From Micromonospora chalcea (GTDB lineage Bacteria > Actinomycetota > Actinomycetes > Mycobacteriales > Micromonosporaceae), in contig NZ_MAGP01000093.1 in assembly GCF_002926165.1 (NCBI RefSeq), positions 120,320 to 184,319 on the forward strand: a stretch of 64,000 nt of DNA, written 5' to 3'. Of the stretch, positions 26,578-35,029 are shown one piece after another (positions within the stretch are counted from its first letter, which is position 1; every line of letters starts with the position of its first letter). The position numbers and the translations under genes were made by a program. The notes under the pieces were generated by a model that was given only the letters and a program-made list of their open reading frames with translations, was not told where the DNA came from and did no database searches.

Positions 26578-27486
26578 ATGCATGCGATCGTCGCCGCTCC
26601 GGGCACCGTCGACGGGTTCCGGGTGACCGATGTCCCCGAGCCCGAATGCGGGCCGGGGCAGGTGCTGGTCGAGGTGCGGCATGCCGCCGTCAACAACGGC
26701 GAGATCCGTCACCTCGACCTCTGGCCGGCCGGACAGGTGCTCGGGCACGACGCCGCCGGAGAGGTGCTGCGCGCCGCCGAGAGTGGCCCCGGTCCCCGGG
26801 TGGGCGACCGGGTGCTCGCCTTCGGACCGGGCGCGTGGGCCCAACTCGCGGTGTTCGACCTGGACAGCGTCGCGGTGGTGCCCCCCGATGTCGACCTGTC
26901 CGAGGTTGCCGCGCTGCCGATGGTCGGCCTCACCGCGCTGCGGACGCTGCGTGAGTCCGGTCCGCTGCCCGGGCGTCGCGTACTGATCACCGGGGCGTCC
27001 GGGGGAGTGGGCCGAGTTGCCGTCCAGTTGGCTCGGCACGGGGGCGCGTACGTGATCGCCGCGGTCGGGTCGGCGTCCCGGGGCGACGGGCTGGCGGCGC
27101 TGGGGGCCGACGAGCTGGTGGTCGGCCTGAAGGCTGTCGGCGACCCGGTCGACGTGGTGCTGGACACCGTGGGAGGCGCCCAGCTGGTGGCCGCGTGGGG
27201 TCTGCTCGCGCCGGGCGGGGTGCTGCACAGCATTGGCTGGGCCTCCGGTGAGCCGGCCGTCTTTCCGGTGAACTCGACCTTCGCCCCGGGCGCGTCCCGG
27301 ACGCTGCGGTCCTTCGGCGACACCACCGCCCCGGCCGCCGATCTGGCGCTGCTGGTGGACCTCGTGGCTCAGGGGGCGCTGCGGGCGCCGATCGGCTGGC
27401 GCGGATCGTGGCGTCACCTCGGGGGCGCGATCGAGGCGCTGCGGGAACGACGGGTGCCGGGCAAGGTCCTGCTCGATCTGGACTGA
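26578..27486 (+). CDS. Zinc-type alcohol dehydrogenase/quinone oxidoreductase (MDR)
   Basis: A protein of 302 residues from ATG 26578 with a GAAGGAGG site. The N-terminal GroES-like fold (CGPGQVLVEVRHAAVNNGEI) and the Rossmann motif GASGGVGRVAVQLA are those of NADPH-dependent quinone oxidoreductases. The zinc-ligand Cys cluster of true alcohol dehydrogenases is absent. It may form an operon with the two upstream genes, though a 92-base gap leaves room for its own promoter. Confidence 0.9.
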   Translation: MHAIVAAPGTVDGFRVTDVPEPECGPGQVLVEVRHAAVNNGEIRHLDLWPAGQVLGHDAAGEVLRAAESGPGPRVGDRVLAFGPGAWAQLAVFDLDSVAVVPPDVDLSEVAALPMVGLTALRTLRESGPLPGRRVLITGASGGVGRVAVQLARHGGAYVIAAVGSASRGDGLAALGADELVVGLKAVGDPVDVVLDTVGGAQLVAAWGLLAPGGVLHSIGWASGEPAVFPVNSTFAPGASRTLRSFGDTTAPAADLALLVDLVAQGALRAPIGWRGSWRHLGGAIEALRERRVPGKVLLDLD

Positions 27487-27656
27487 CTGTGACGCGCAGC
27501 GGTGAGTGCCCGGCGGATCGGTCCCGGCCCGGAGCGGGTCCAGGTCGACCCGCCGGACACATTCGGATCGGGCAAGTGGGAGATCGACGGGTGGGAGAGC
27601 AGACGGCGCTCCCGGCGGGGACCGTCCGCCTCCACGAGCGGCCTGTCGGACACATG

Positions 27657-28280
27657 TCAGCGGGGAACCGACGGAATCGCCGACTGCGGGTCGACCCCGG
27701 CGAACGCCAGCCCGATGACAAAGCCGGCGACCTCCTCCAACTGTCGTACCCGGTCGAGCGTTCCGAGGACCGCGGGAACTCCACCGACGTCTCGCACGAG
27801 CGACCCGACGACATCGAGTGCGCGCTCGTCGTCACCGCACATGGCGACCGTGACCGGTCCGGCATCGGGCGTCACCCACCGCTCGGCCGGGAAGAGATGG
27901 AAAGCCTTGACCACGTGCGCGCCGGGTGCGAGGGCGGCGATGTGGCCGGCGGCCGACCGGGCGGGTTCCGTCCGGAGGGTGCCGGCACCGTGCTCGACGG
28001 CGTTCGTCGGGTCGATCAGGGCGAGGCCGGCCAGTGCGCCGGCGGGCCCGCCGGCCGCTGTCAGCATCTCGGTGACGCCGTCCCAGTGGACCGCGAGCAG
28101 AACCGCGTCGGCGCCGGCGGCGACCGTCGGCACGGGCCGCGCGGTGCCGCCGATCCGGTTCGCGATCGCTTCGGCGGCGGCCGTCGAGCGACCCCCGATG
28201 ATGATGTCGTGTCCGGCCCGGGCCCAGCCGGTGGCCAGTGCCGTGGCGAGGTTGCCGGTGCCGAGGATTCCGATCCGCAT
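27657..28280 (-). CDS. NAD(P)-binding protein of the F420:NADPH reductase (Fno-like) type
   Basis: A protein of 207 residues. The N-terminus MRIGILGTGNLATALATGWA and then IIIGGRS is the dinucleotide fold of NADP-dependent F420 reductases and related NAD-binding domain-2 proteins. Fno transfers hydride between NADPH and F420. Several genes in the window need reduced F420, so such a role fits, but short Fno-like proteins are diverse. It is convergent with the quinone oxidoreductase and divergent from the HxlR gene (64 bases). Confidence 0.75.
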   Translation of the reverse strand: MRIGILGTGNLATALATGWARAGHDIIIGGRSTAAAEAIANRIGGTARPVPTVAAGADAVLLAVHWDGVTEMLTAAGGPAGALAGLALIDPTNAVEHGAGTLRTEPARSAAGHIAALAPGAHVVKAFHLFPAERWVTPDAGPVTVAMCGDDERALDVVGSLVRDVGGVPAVLGTLDRVRQLEEVAGFVIGLAFAGVDPQSAIPSVPR

Positions 28281-28344
28281 ACCGTCACGCTAGGCAGGCC
28301 GACGCGCACCGGATGGTGCATGTCGGGCGTGCCAGGATGGGCGC

Positions 28345-28713
28345 ATGGGTGACGGCGACCTCTGCGAGGAACTCGTAGCCGACTGCCGGATGCGGATGGC
28401 GACGGACCTGTTCGCGCACACGTGGGATGCGGTCGTGCTGGCCGCGCTGGCCGAGGGCGCCCTCCGCCGCCGCTCACTGCGGGCACGAATCGGAGGAATC
28501 AGCGACAAGGCGCTCACCGAGGCCGTACACAGGCTGGTCGGCAACGGCCTGGTCGAGCGGCGGTTCTTCCCCCAGGCGCCGCCCCGGGTCGATTACGCGC
28601 TCACCGATCTCGGTCGCAGCTTCGCCGACGGCCCGATGCGGGCGCTGGGCGCCTGGGTCACCGAGCATGGCGACGAACTGTTCGAGGCGCAGGAGCGGCT
28701 CAGCGCGTCGTAG
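28345..28713 (+). CDS. HxlR-family winged-helix regulator
   Basis: A protein of 122 residues with the HxlR winged helix: WDAVVLAALAEGALRRRSLR, GGISDKALTEAVHRLVGNGL and VERRFFPQAPPRVDYALTDLG. HxlR regulators often control divergent redox genes and may sense quinones or electrophiles. It is divergent from the Fno-like gene, which is the obvious target. A perfect palindromic terminator follows. Confidence 0.92.
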   Translation: MGDGDLCEELVADCRMRMATDLFAHTWDAVVLAALAEGALRRRSLRARIGGISDKALTEAVHRLVGNGLVERRFFPQAPPRVDYALTDLGRSFADGPMRALGAWVTEHGDELFEAQERLSAS

Positions 28714-28716
28714 CAC

Positions 28717-28740
28717 CGCGAACGGCCCGGGCCGTTCGCG
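28717..28740 (+). terminator. Perfect 24-bp palindromic terminator after HxlR gene
   Basis: A perfect palindrome with arms reading CGCGAACGGCCC lies three bases after the HxlR stop. It can form a strong GC-rich hairpin and is the likely terminator in either direction. A T-run is absent, as is common in actinobacteria. Confidence 0.7.
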
Positions 28741-28894
28741 TACCCCACCCACTGAACCGCCCGGAGTCGTCGGGGTCGGCGATGACCTCAACCGGCGGTT
28801 CAATGCGCTCTTTGGTGACGTGGGCCAGGACTGAACGGGAAGCCCGTCACCGTGACGGGGCCGTGAGGTTTCCATACGCCCATTGGCGTGGACG

Positions 28895-29497
28895 CTACGT
28901 GCCTCGCGCCGGGTCGTGCTCACTCCAGCCCTGATCGAGGATCCGGAATCCCGCGTCGAGCATCGGATCGGTGTCACTCGTCACGAGTAGCTGGATCTGG
29001 AGGGCGAACCGGGCGTAGATCCGGATGTCGTCGCTCGGCTGGGACAGGCCGAGATCCTCGGTGATGGCTGCGACGAGTGCGTCCTCATGGCGGAGCCACA
29101 TCCGGGAGGCGTACTCCTGGAGGGCCGGTGTGGCTTCCATCAGCGACATGACCCGGCGGCGGAGCGGCGCTTCCTCGCCGGACCACATGGCGACGAATTC
29201 GGAGCGGTAGTGGGCCTTCAGCGCTTCCGAGATCGAGAGGCCGGCCGGCCGCTCGCGCACGGCGGCGACGAGTCGCTCGCGTTGCGCGTCTTCCTCGTGG
29301 AAGAGGAGTGCCTCCTTCTGGGGGAAGTGGGCGAAGACAGTGGTGGGGGAGACGTCCGCCTGGTCGGCGATCTCCCGCACGCTCACCGCGTCGAAGCCGC
29401 GCTCGAGGAACAGCTCCTGCGCAGCTCGCAGGATCGCGGCCCTGGTCATGGCCTTCTTGCGCTCGCGCCGCCCAGTTCGATTCGGCTCCCTTGCCAT
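28895..29497 (-). CDS. TetR-family repressor divergent from DUF998 gene
   Basis: A protein of 200 residues. The open frame extends upstream, but ATG 29497 gives the usual TetR start: a basic arm (RTGRRERKKAMTRAAI), then the HTH DAVSVREIADQADVSPTTVF. The C-terminal domain is helical. A perfect inverted repeat lies in the intergenic region toward DUF998, overlapping that gene's promoter. The repressor most likely controls itself and the membrane protein. Confidence 0.92.
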   Translation of the reverse strand: MAREPNRTGRRERKKAMTRAAILRAAQELFLERGFDAVSVREIADQADVSPTTVFAHFPQKEALLFHEEDAQRERLVAAVRERPAGLSISEALKAHYRSEFVAMWSGEEAPLRRRVMSLMEATPALQEYASRMWLRHEDALVAAITEDLGLSQPSDDIRIYARFALQIQLLVTSDTDPMLDAGFRILDQGWSEHDPARGT

Positions 29498-29529
29498 GCC
29501 GTCATCGTACAACTCTGACCATGATGGTA

Positions 29530-29557
29530 TTGACACCAAAACTGGTATCACTACACT
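29530..29557 (+). promoter_or_regulatory. Sigma-70-type promoter for DUF998 gene
   Basis: TTGACA at 29530-29535 and TACACT at 29552-29557 are separated by 16 bp. The predicted start of transcription is about 29564, 50 bases before the chosen ATG. The -10 box lies inside the TetR operator. Confidence 0.65.
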
Positions 29558-29573
29558 TCCGTAGTGATACCAG
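29542..29573. promoter_or_regulatory. TetR operator, 13-bp perfect inverted repeat
   Basis: CTGGTATCACTAC at 29542-29554 and its exact complement at 29561-29573 surround a 6-bp centre. It covers the -10 box of the DUF998 promoter, so a bound repressor would block RNA polymerase. This is among the clearest operators in the window. Confidence 0.8.
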
Positions 29574-29614
29574 GCTCCTCTGCCCCTGCCGACCTCGCCG
29601 AAGGGCTCCCGGCC

Positions 29615-30331
29615 ATGACACAACTGGTGAAGGCAACGCCGAAGGCAACCGTCTCTGCGGCGTACCGGAGCGGCCAGCGCCAGCCCGCCGGGGCAGCGCT
29701 GGCCGCCGCAGCAGCGATCTTCCTGCTGCTCGAGTTCGTCGCCGCCGCGGCCTGGCGGAGCCCGCCCTACAGCTACACCTACCACTACATCAGCGACCTC
29801 GGAGTCCACGGCCCGTTGACCGCGTTCGGCCAGTACATGTATTCGCCCCTCTGGTGGGTCATGAACACCGGCTTCTTCCTCTTCGGAGTCCTGGTGTTCA
29901 TCGGTGTCGCCCTGCTCAACGGCCTGCGAGGCTGGCGCCCGGGGGTCCTGCTCGGCATGGCCGCCCTGGTGGGTGCCGGCGGCGTCGTGCTGGCGCTCTT
30001 CCCCGGCGACGGCGAAGCCGACCGGCAGGGCACTGTCGACTTCCACGGTCTGGGCGCCATGGCCGCCATCGTCGGCGGCAACATTCTGATCATCGTGCTC
30101 GGGCGCATGTACCGAGACCTCCGCATCGGCAGGAAGCCCGGGAAGGCCATGGTCATGCTCGGCGCCTTCGGACTCGTCTCCACGGCGGCTTTCCTCGCCG
30201 TCGCCGGGTCAGGGACCAACGTCTTGGTCGGCCTCGTCGAGCGCTGCGCCGTCTACCCGATCCTCATCGGCCTCATCTCCGCAGGGGTGTCCATCTGTCG
30301 CCGCAGCTACCGGGACACTGCCGCGCTCTAG
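29615..30331 (+). CDS. DUF998 integral membrane protein
   Basis: A protein of 238 residues from ATG 29615. An upstream in-frame GTG at 29564 lies in the operator at the likely transcription start, so the later ATG is preferred. About six TM helices are visible (AGAALAAAAAIFLLLEFVAA, TGFFLFGVLVFIGVALLNGL and others). The family mark HYISDLGVHGP and later DFHGLGAMAA is present. DUF998 proteins are membrane proteins of unknown function. It is regulated by the divergent TetR. Confidence 0.88.
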   Translation: MTQLVKATPKATVSAAYRSGQRQPAGAALAAAAAIFLLLEFVAAAAWRSPPYSYTYHYISDLGVHGPLTAFGQYMYSPLWWVMNTGFFLFGVLVFIGVALLNGLRGWRPGVLLGMAALVGAGGVVLALFPGDGEADRQGTVDFHGLGAMAAIVGGNILIIVLGRMYRDLRIGRKPGKAMVMLGAFGLVSTAAFLAVAGSGTNVLVGLVERCAVYPILIGLISAGVSICRRSYRDTAAL

Positions 30332-30397
30332 TTCGCGGCCGAGAGGGAAGAGCACCTACCGTGGTCGCCGACGACCACGGCAACGGGAGTGGACATC

Positions 30398-30868
30398 ATG
30401 CTCGACGTACGCCACCTCGATCTCGAAGAGATCGCCACGGCGCTGCAGGACCAGAGCGCGTACGAGTACCGCTGGCTCATCGATCCGGCCGGCGGGGAGA
30501 TCGTGATGTGGACGGCTGACGGCGGCATCGACGGGAAGACGCCGATCGACCTCGATGAACTCGATCTGGTTCCGATCGAGGCGTTGCCGCCCTCCGTCTG
30601 GCACCGCGACATGGTCGACTTCGCCCAGCGGGTCAGCGACGAGCAGGCGGGCCGCAGGCTCTTGCGGGCCGTCCAAGGCAGGGGTGCCTTCCGGCGGTTC
30701 AGGGACGAACTGCACGACGAGTATCCGCACCTGCTGACGGTCTGGCACGCCTTCCACCAGGCTCGGGCAGCCCGCCGGGCCATTGACTGGCTGCTCGACA
30801 GATGCCTGATCGATGACGCTGCCGCGAGCCGCTGTCGGACCGAGCACCCCGACCCGGACGTGCCGTGA
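30398..30868 (+). CDS. UPF0158-family protein
   Basis: A protein of 156 residues from ATG 30398, chosen over GTG 30389 because GGGAG is well placed. UPF0158 features include LDLEEIATALQDQSAYEYRW near the start and QGRGAFRRFRDELHDEYP later. Members are small cytosolic proteins without a defined function. It stands 66 bases after DUF998 and may be cotranscribed. Confidence 0.85.
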   Translation: MLDVRHLDLEEIATALQDQSAYEYRWLIDPAGGEIVMWTADGGIDGKTPIDLDELDLVPIEALPPSVWHRDMVDFAQRVSDEQAGRRLLRAVQGRGAFRRFRDELHDEYPHLLTVWHAFHQARAARRAIDWLLDRCLIDDAAASRCRTEHPDPDVP

Positions 30869-30915
30869 GTCGAGCAGGCCGAGGAGACGGGGGCAGCAGA
30901 GCAGGTTGATCGAAC

Positions 30916-31218
30916 CTATTCGACTTCTCGGAGCAGGGCGGTCCGCCCTGCAGAGACGCGAGCCCGCATGTCGGCGACCTCATGCGATGCCAGACCGTAG
31001 TCGGTGAAGTCTTCGTCGTCGAAGCGGTCGACGTGGCGAAGCATCGCGGCGAACATGCTCCGGTCGAATCCGTTCTCGGCGGCGTGCGCGAGGTCGCAGA
31101 GCTGGTCGAGGGTGTACCGGCCGCTGATGGCGGCATCGATGTCGAGGAAGTCGCGGGCGGCTGAGTCGCAGGTCGATGTCGGCGCGGCGACGCCTGGCGC
31201 GGCGAGCGCTTGCTCGTG
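30916..31218 (-). pseudogene. 5'-truncated nucleotidyltransferase (AbiEii-like) gene
   Basis: The frame between stops at 31219-31221 and 30916-30918 encodes RDFLDIDAAISGRYTLDQLC, then GFDRSMFAAMLRHVDRFDDE, DFTDYGLASHEVADMRAR and a stop. It resembles the C-terminal part of AbiEii/AbiGii-type nucleotidyltransferase proteins, the toxin half of type IV toxin-antitoxin systems. There is no start codon and the catalytic N-terminal half is missing. It ends exactly where the promoter of the catabolic island begins, suggesting a junction of two DNA segments. Confidence 0.5.
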
Positions 31219-31225
31219 CTAACCT

Positions 31226-31239
31226 ACCAATCGCTTGGT
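31226..31239. promoter_or_regulatory. KstR2-like operator site (one mismatch)
   Basis: ACCAATCGCTTGGT fits AnCAAGnnCTTGnT except for T in place of the first G. It lies 76 bases upstream of the first gene of the plus-strand operon at 31315. It is the leftmost of six such sites in the island. Confidence 0.55.
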
Positions 31240-31314
31240 TGGTTGATACGGAAGTCATGCCGGCTCCCAGACGCACGCCGGGGGAGCCGCCTCACTACGC
31301 AAGGAGACCTCGCG

Positions 31315-32238
31315 ATGGAGGTACTCGTGGTCGGTGGAACCGGCATGATCGGGGTCCACACCGCCCTTCACCTGCGCGACCGGGGAGACAACGTCACCGT
31401 CGCCGCCCGAGGGACGGTCGACGCGGACTCACCCGTCGCCGGCCTGCCCGTCCTCCGCGGGGACTACACCCGCCAGACCTTCACCCGCCAGGACCTGGCC
31501 CCCTTCGACGCCATCGTCTTCGCGGCCGGGCAGGACGTACGCCACCTGCCCCGCGACGCGGACGAGGCCACGTTCTGGAAGGAGACCCAGAGCGCGGGGG
31601 TGCCGGCCTTCGCCGCCCTCGCCAAGAGCGCGGGCGTCTCCCGCTTCGTCCAGGTCGGCAGCTACTACCACCACCTGCGACCCGACCTGGCCGACTCCAG
31701 CGCCTACGTCGCCGCCCGCCGCGACGCCGACGAGGGCGCCCGAGCGCTGGCTGACGACTCCTTCACTGTCTGCACCCTCAACCCGCCCTCGATCATCGGT
31801 GCCATCCCCGGCGTCACGGCAAAGCGCTACCGCCGCATGGTGTCCTGGGCGGCCGGCAACGAGCCGCAGATCCCCGACCACGCGCCGGCCGGCGGCACGA
31901 ACTACATGTCGGCCCGGTCCCTGGCCGAGGCGATCGGCGGCGCGCTCGACCGTGGCGCGGCGGGCGCGGCCTACCTCGTCGGTGACGCCAACCTGACGTT
32001 CACGCAGTTCTTCCAGCTGCTGGTCGACGCGGCCGGGGGCAACCGCACCATCGCCGAGCGCGACGAGCCGCACCCCTTCATGCCCGACTCGATGATCGTC
32101 CAGGGTCGCGGGAACGTCCTCGCCTATGAGCCGGATCCGGCCGAGACCGCGCTGCTCGGCTACACCCGCGGCGACTGCGAGCGCGCCGTCGCCGAGCTTG
32201 TCCAGGTCGTGCGCGCGGCGACCGCTCGCGCGGCGTGA
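31315..32238 (+). CDS. NAD-dependent epimerase/dehydratase-like protein
   Basis: A protein of 307 residues from ATG 31315 with AAGGAG. Extended/atypical SDR fold: VLVVGGTGMIGVHTALHLRD at the start, a short nucleotide-binding loop RGTVDADS, and SRFVQVGSYYHHL in the central sheet. It looks like an NAD(P)-binding epimerase or 3-beta-hydroxysteroid dehydrogenase-type protein without the canonical YxxxK. It is first of three overlapping genes and probably works on the island's substrate. The reaction is not known. Confidence 0.78.
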   Translation: MEVLVVGGTGMIGVHTALHLRDRGDNVTVAARGTVDADSPVAGLPVLRGDYTRQTFTRQDLAPFDAIVFAAGQDVRHLPRDADEATFWKETQSAGVPAFAALAKSAGVSRFVQVGSYYHHLRPDLADSSAYVAARRDADEGARALADDSFTVCTLNPPSIIGAIPGVTAKRYRRMVSWAAGNEPQIPDHAPAGGTNYMSARSLAEAIGGALDRGAAGAAYLVGDANLTFTQFFQLLVDAAGGNRTIAERDEPHPFMPDSMIVQGRGNVLAYEPDPAETALLGYTRGDCERAVAELVQVVRAATARAA

Positions 32239-32711
32239 CCGGCCTCGACGCGGCCGACCTCACCGCGCTGCGCGCGCTCTCCGAGACGTACGCCGCGGCG
32301 GCCGACGACCGCGACGCGGCAGCGATCGGCGCGCTGTTCGTCCCGGACGGCGTCCTGGTGGTTCCCGAGCCGCCGGCGCACCTCGGCCCGCACGTGCCCC
32401 ACGTCGGCCGCGCCGCTGTCGTGGCCGCTTTAGGGGCGCTCGCCGGCACCCTGGCGACGACTCACGTGGTGGCCGGGGCGCGCTACCTGCCGACGTCGAC
32501 CGGGGCCCGTGGCCGGGTTCGCGGCACGGCCCACCACCTGCTTCCCGGTCGCGACGGGCCCTCGGACGTGGTCTGGTTCCTGCACTACGACGACGAGTAC
32601 GCGCGTACCGCCGAAGGATGGGCCTTCACACGCCGCGCGGTGACCGTCAACTGGATCGAACGCCATCGCGTCTCCGTGACCCGGGCCGACGAGGAAGGAA
32701 CCGGCAGATGA
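32235..32711 (+). CDS. SnoaL/NTF2-fold protein
   Basis: A protein of 158 residues from GTG 32235, overlapping the previous stop. LRALSETYAAAADDRDAAAI, FVPDGVLVVPE and late HYDDEYARTAEGWAFTRRAV are typical of the SnoaL-like cone-shaped fold shared by ketosteroid isomerase and scytalone dehydratase. Such proteins isomerise, hydrate or dehydrate polycyclic or aromatic compounds, or only bind them. Coupled between a NAD-binding protein and an SDR. It is one of three NTF2-fold proteins in the island. Confidence 0.8.
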   Translation: MTGLDAADLTALRALSETYAAAADDRDAAAIGALFVPDGVLVVPEPPAHLGPHVPHVGRAAVVAALGALAGTLATTHVVAGARYLPTSTGARGRVRGTAHHLLPGRDGPSDVVWFLHYDDEYARTAEGWAFTRRAVTVNWIERHRVSVTRADEEGTGR

Positions 32712-33538
32712 GCGCCACCCGCAGGCTCGAGGGCCGGATCGCTGTCGTCACCGGCGGCGCCCTCGGGATCGGCGGCGGCATCTCCCGCCGTCTCGCCGCC
32801 GCTGGCGCCCACGTCGTCCTCGTCGACATCGACGGGGAGGCCGCCGCCGGCACCGCCGCCGACATCCGGGGTGCCGGCGGCGAGGTCGAGGTGGTCCTCG
32901 CCGACGTACGCACCGCCGACGGTGTCGCCGACGCGGTCGCCGCCGCGGCGGCCGTCGACTCGGGGCGGGTCGACGTGCTCGTCAACAACGTCGGCGACTT
33001 CCGCCCGGCCGCCAAGACCTTCCTGCACTCGACCCCGCAGCAGTGGCAGGCGCTCTACGAGATCAACCTGTGGCACGTGCTCGCGATGACGCATGCGCTG
33101 CTGCCCGGCATGGTCGATCGGGGCCGTGGCGCCATCGTCAACAACTCGACAGTCGAGGCCTTCCGGGGCATCCCGGCGTGCGCCCCGTACTCCGCCTACA
33201 ACGCCGGGGTCAGCGCCTTCACCAGGAGCCTCGCCGTCGAGGTCGCCGGCCACGGGGTACGGGTCAACGCGATCGCGCCCGACCTCGCCGACACGCCCCA
33301 GACACCGGCCGCGGCGATGCTGCGCGGACGCGACCCGGAGCTGATCCGTACGTGGATTCCCGTCGGACGCTTCGGCGAGCCCGACGACTATGCCGCCGTG
33401 GTCGAGTTCCTCGCCAGCGACGACGCCCGTTTCGTCACCGGGCACACGATCCCGGTGGACGGAGGGACCCTGGCGGCCTCGGGCTGGTACGCGCGTGCCG
33501 ACCGCAAGGGCTGGTCGAACATGCCGAACGAGGCGTGA
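32708..33538 (+). CDS. SDR-family oxidoreductase
   Basis: A protein of 276 residues from ATG 32708 (ATGA overlap). Motifs: VTGGALGIGGGISRRLAAAG for NAD(P) binding, VLVNNVG, NNST with catalytic Ser, and YSAYNAG, where the active-site Lys of YxxxK is replaced by Asn. That substitution may reduce or change activity. The C-terminal HTIPVDGG is standard. It ends the operon before a strong bidirectional terminator. Confidence 0.85.
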   Translation: MSATRRLEGRIAVVTGGALGIGGGISRRLAAAGAHVVLVDIDGEAAAGTAADIRGAGGEVEVVLADVRTADGVADAVAAAAAVDSGRVDVLVNNVGDFRPAAKTFLHSTPQQWQALYEINLWHVLAMTHALLPGMVDRGRGAIVNNSTVEAFRGIPACAPYSAYNAGVSAFTRSLAVEVAGHGVRVNAIAPDLADTPQTPAAAMLRGRDPELIRTWIPVGRFGEPDDYAAVVEFLASDDARFVTGHTIPVDGGTLAASGWYARADRKGWSNMPNEA

Positions 33539-33580
33539 CCGTGGACGCCGGGGCTCGTCGACGGGTCCCGGCGTCCACGG
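33539..33580. terminator. Bidirectional terminator between convergent operons
   Basis: Arms of 14 bp (CCGTGGACGCCGGG and its exact complement at 33567-33580) surround a 14-base loop. It sits between the plus-strand stop at 33538 and the minus-strand stop at 33587. It can terminate both operons. Confidence 0.85.
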
Positions 33581-33586
33581 CAGTGC

Positions 33587-34456
33587 TCAGTCGCGGCGGT
33601 CGAGACCGAAGAGTTCCGCTGCCGCCGCGAGCTGGTCGAGGTACTCGGCCAGGTCACGGTGCCGGACGACGAGGTTGACCACGGTGGCGCCCGCCTCACC
33701 GACCCGGCCGACGAGGTCCAGCGCGGCCTCGGGGGCGCCGGTCGGGTCGAGGCGGGCCGGAGGCGTGATGACGACGTCGAACCCGTCCGGCAGGTCGTGC
33801 TCGGCGAGCATCCGCGGCAGCGTCTCCAGGTCCGGCCCGCGATACGTGACGGGGGCCGGTGCCCACCCGTCGCCCAGGGTGACCGCCCGCCGGAGGGCGC
33901 GCCTGCTGTGGCCACCGACCCAGATCGGGACCTTCTGCTGAACCGCGTGCGGGCTGATCACCTGCTCGGTGAAGTGGTAGTACTCCCCGTGGTAGGTGGC
34001 GAGCCGTACCGACAGGGATGCCCGCAGCGCCCGCAGGGCGTCGTCGGCCCGTGGCCCGCGGTCGGCGAACGGACGCCCGAGCAGCGCGAACTCCTCTTCG
34101 AGGTTGCCGACGCCGACGCCGAGGACGACCCGCCCGCCGCTGAGGTGGTCGAGCGTGCCGTACCGCTTGGCCAACTCGAGCGGATGGTGCAGCCCGAGCA
34201 CGAGCACGTACGGCAGGAAGCGGATCCGCTCGGTGATCGCCGCGAGGTACGAGAACGTCGCGACCGGGTCGTAGAAGCGTTCACCCCGGGCCAGCCCCGG
34301 TGACACGCTGACGTGCTCCGGGCAGGTGAAGAACTCGTACCCGAGCCGGTCGGCGGTGGTGAAGACGGTGCGCAACTCGGCGACCCCGGCCTCGGCCTCC
34401 CACGGGGGCCGGGGCCCGGAGTCGGCCAGGACCGGGGAACTGAGGCCGATGCGCAC
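33587..34456 (-). CDS. LLM-class F420-dependent oxidoreductase (TIGR03619-like)
   Basis: A protein of 289 residues. Family signs are FTTADRLGYEFFTCPEHVSV, ERIRFLPYVLVLGLHHPLEL, RVVLGVGVGNLEEEFALLG and KVPIWVGGHSRRALRRAV. This group of luciferase-like TIM-barrel enzymes uses reduced or oxidised F420. It is the last gene of the six-gene minus-strand operon beginning at 38569. It is closely related in layout to the LLM protein at 35030-35920. Confidence 0.92.
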   Translation of the reverse strand: MRIGLSSPVLADSGPRPPWEAEAGVAELRTVFTTADRLGYEFFTCPEHVSVSPGLARGERFYDPVATFSYLAAITERIRFLPYVLVLGLHHPLELAKRYGTLDHLSGGRVVLGVGVGNLEEEFALLGRPFADRGPRADDALRALRASLSVRLATYHGEYYHFTEQVISPHAVQQKVPIWVGGHSRRALRRAVTLGDGWAPAPVTYRGPDLETLPRMLAEHDLPDGFDVVITPPARLDPTGAPEAALDLVGRVGEAGATVVNLVVRHRDLAEYLDQLAAAAELFGLDRRD

Positions 34457-34460
34457 GGCC

Positions 34461-34979
34461 TCAGGCCTCGGATTCGACGGCGCGGGCGAGGAGGTCGCGG
34501 CCCTCGTCGGTGCCGTCGAGCTGGCGGTTCCAGCGGTGGGTCACCTTCCAGCCCTCGTCGGTGCGGGTGAACTCCCACCGGTTGGAGCCGGTACGCCAGA
34601 TCCGGTAGCCGTTCTGGTCGGGGGCGCTGAGCACGAGCTGCGAGTAGTTCGTCACGACGGCCCGGTCGCCGTCGACGACGATGTGCGGCAGCCCCATGAG
34701 GTGGGCGGCACCGTTGTTGATCAGGGCCTGGTGCCGCTCACCGTTGACCATGCCGCGCAGCGCGTCCCGGCCGTTGAGCACGACCGGGTAGGTGTCGTAC
34801 ACGCCCTCCTCGGTCCACAACTGGGCGGTGATCTCGGCCGAGCCGCTGTCCACGGCGGGGCCGTAGCTGGCCACGATCCGCCAGAGGGCGAGCTGGTCCT
34901 CGGCTGCGGCGAGGCGCCGTTCGGCCTGTTCGAGGCGAGCCTCGAGCAGGGCGAGCCGGTCGGGCTGCGAGTCGCTCAT
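34461..34979 (-). CDS. SnoaL/NTF2-fold protein with N-terminal coiled coil
   Basis: A protein of 172 residues from ATG 34979. Residues 5-32 form an acidic heptad coil (RLALLEARLEQAERRLAAAE). The rest is NTF2-like: LWRIVASYGPAVDSGSAEIT, GVYDTYPVVLNG and late WEFTRTDEGWKVTHRWNRQL. This subgroup is common in actinobacterial steroid/aromatic catabolic clusters. It lies four bases upstream of the LLM gene 33587-34456. It may be a hydratase, isomerase or carrier; no catalytic assignment is possible. Confidence 0.85.
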   Translation of the reverse strand: MSDSQPDRLALLEARLEQAERRLAAAEDQLALWRIVASYGPAVDSGSAEITAQLWTEEGVYDTYPVVLNGRDALRGMVNGERHQALINNGAAHLMGLPHIVVDGDRAVVTNYSQLVLSAPDQNGYRIWRTGSNRWEFTRTDEGWKVTHRWNRQLDGTDEGRDLLARAVESEA

Positions 34980-35029
34980 GGTGGGTTCCTTTCGATCGGG
35001 TCTCGTCGGATGAACCGGTCGGCGGCCGG

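Noticed and set aside
31204..31216. GAGCGCTTGCTCG as a further KstR2-like site
   Set aside because: It lacks the CAAG half and lies inside the truncated coding frame; the better site is 31226-31239.
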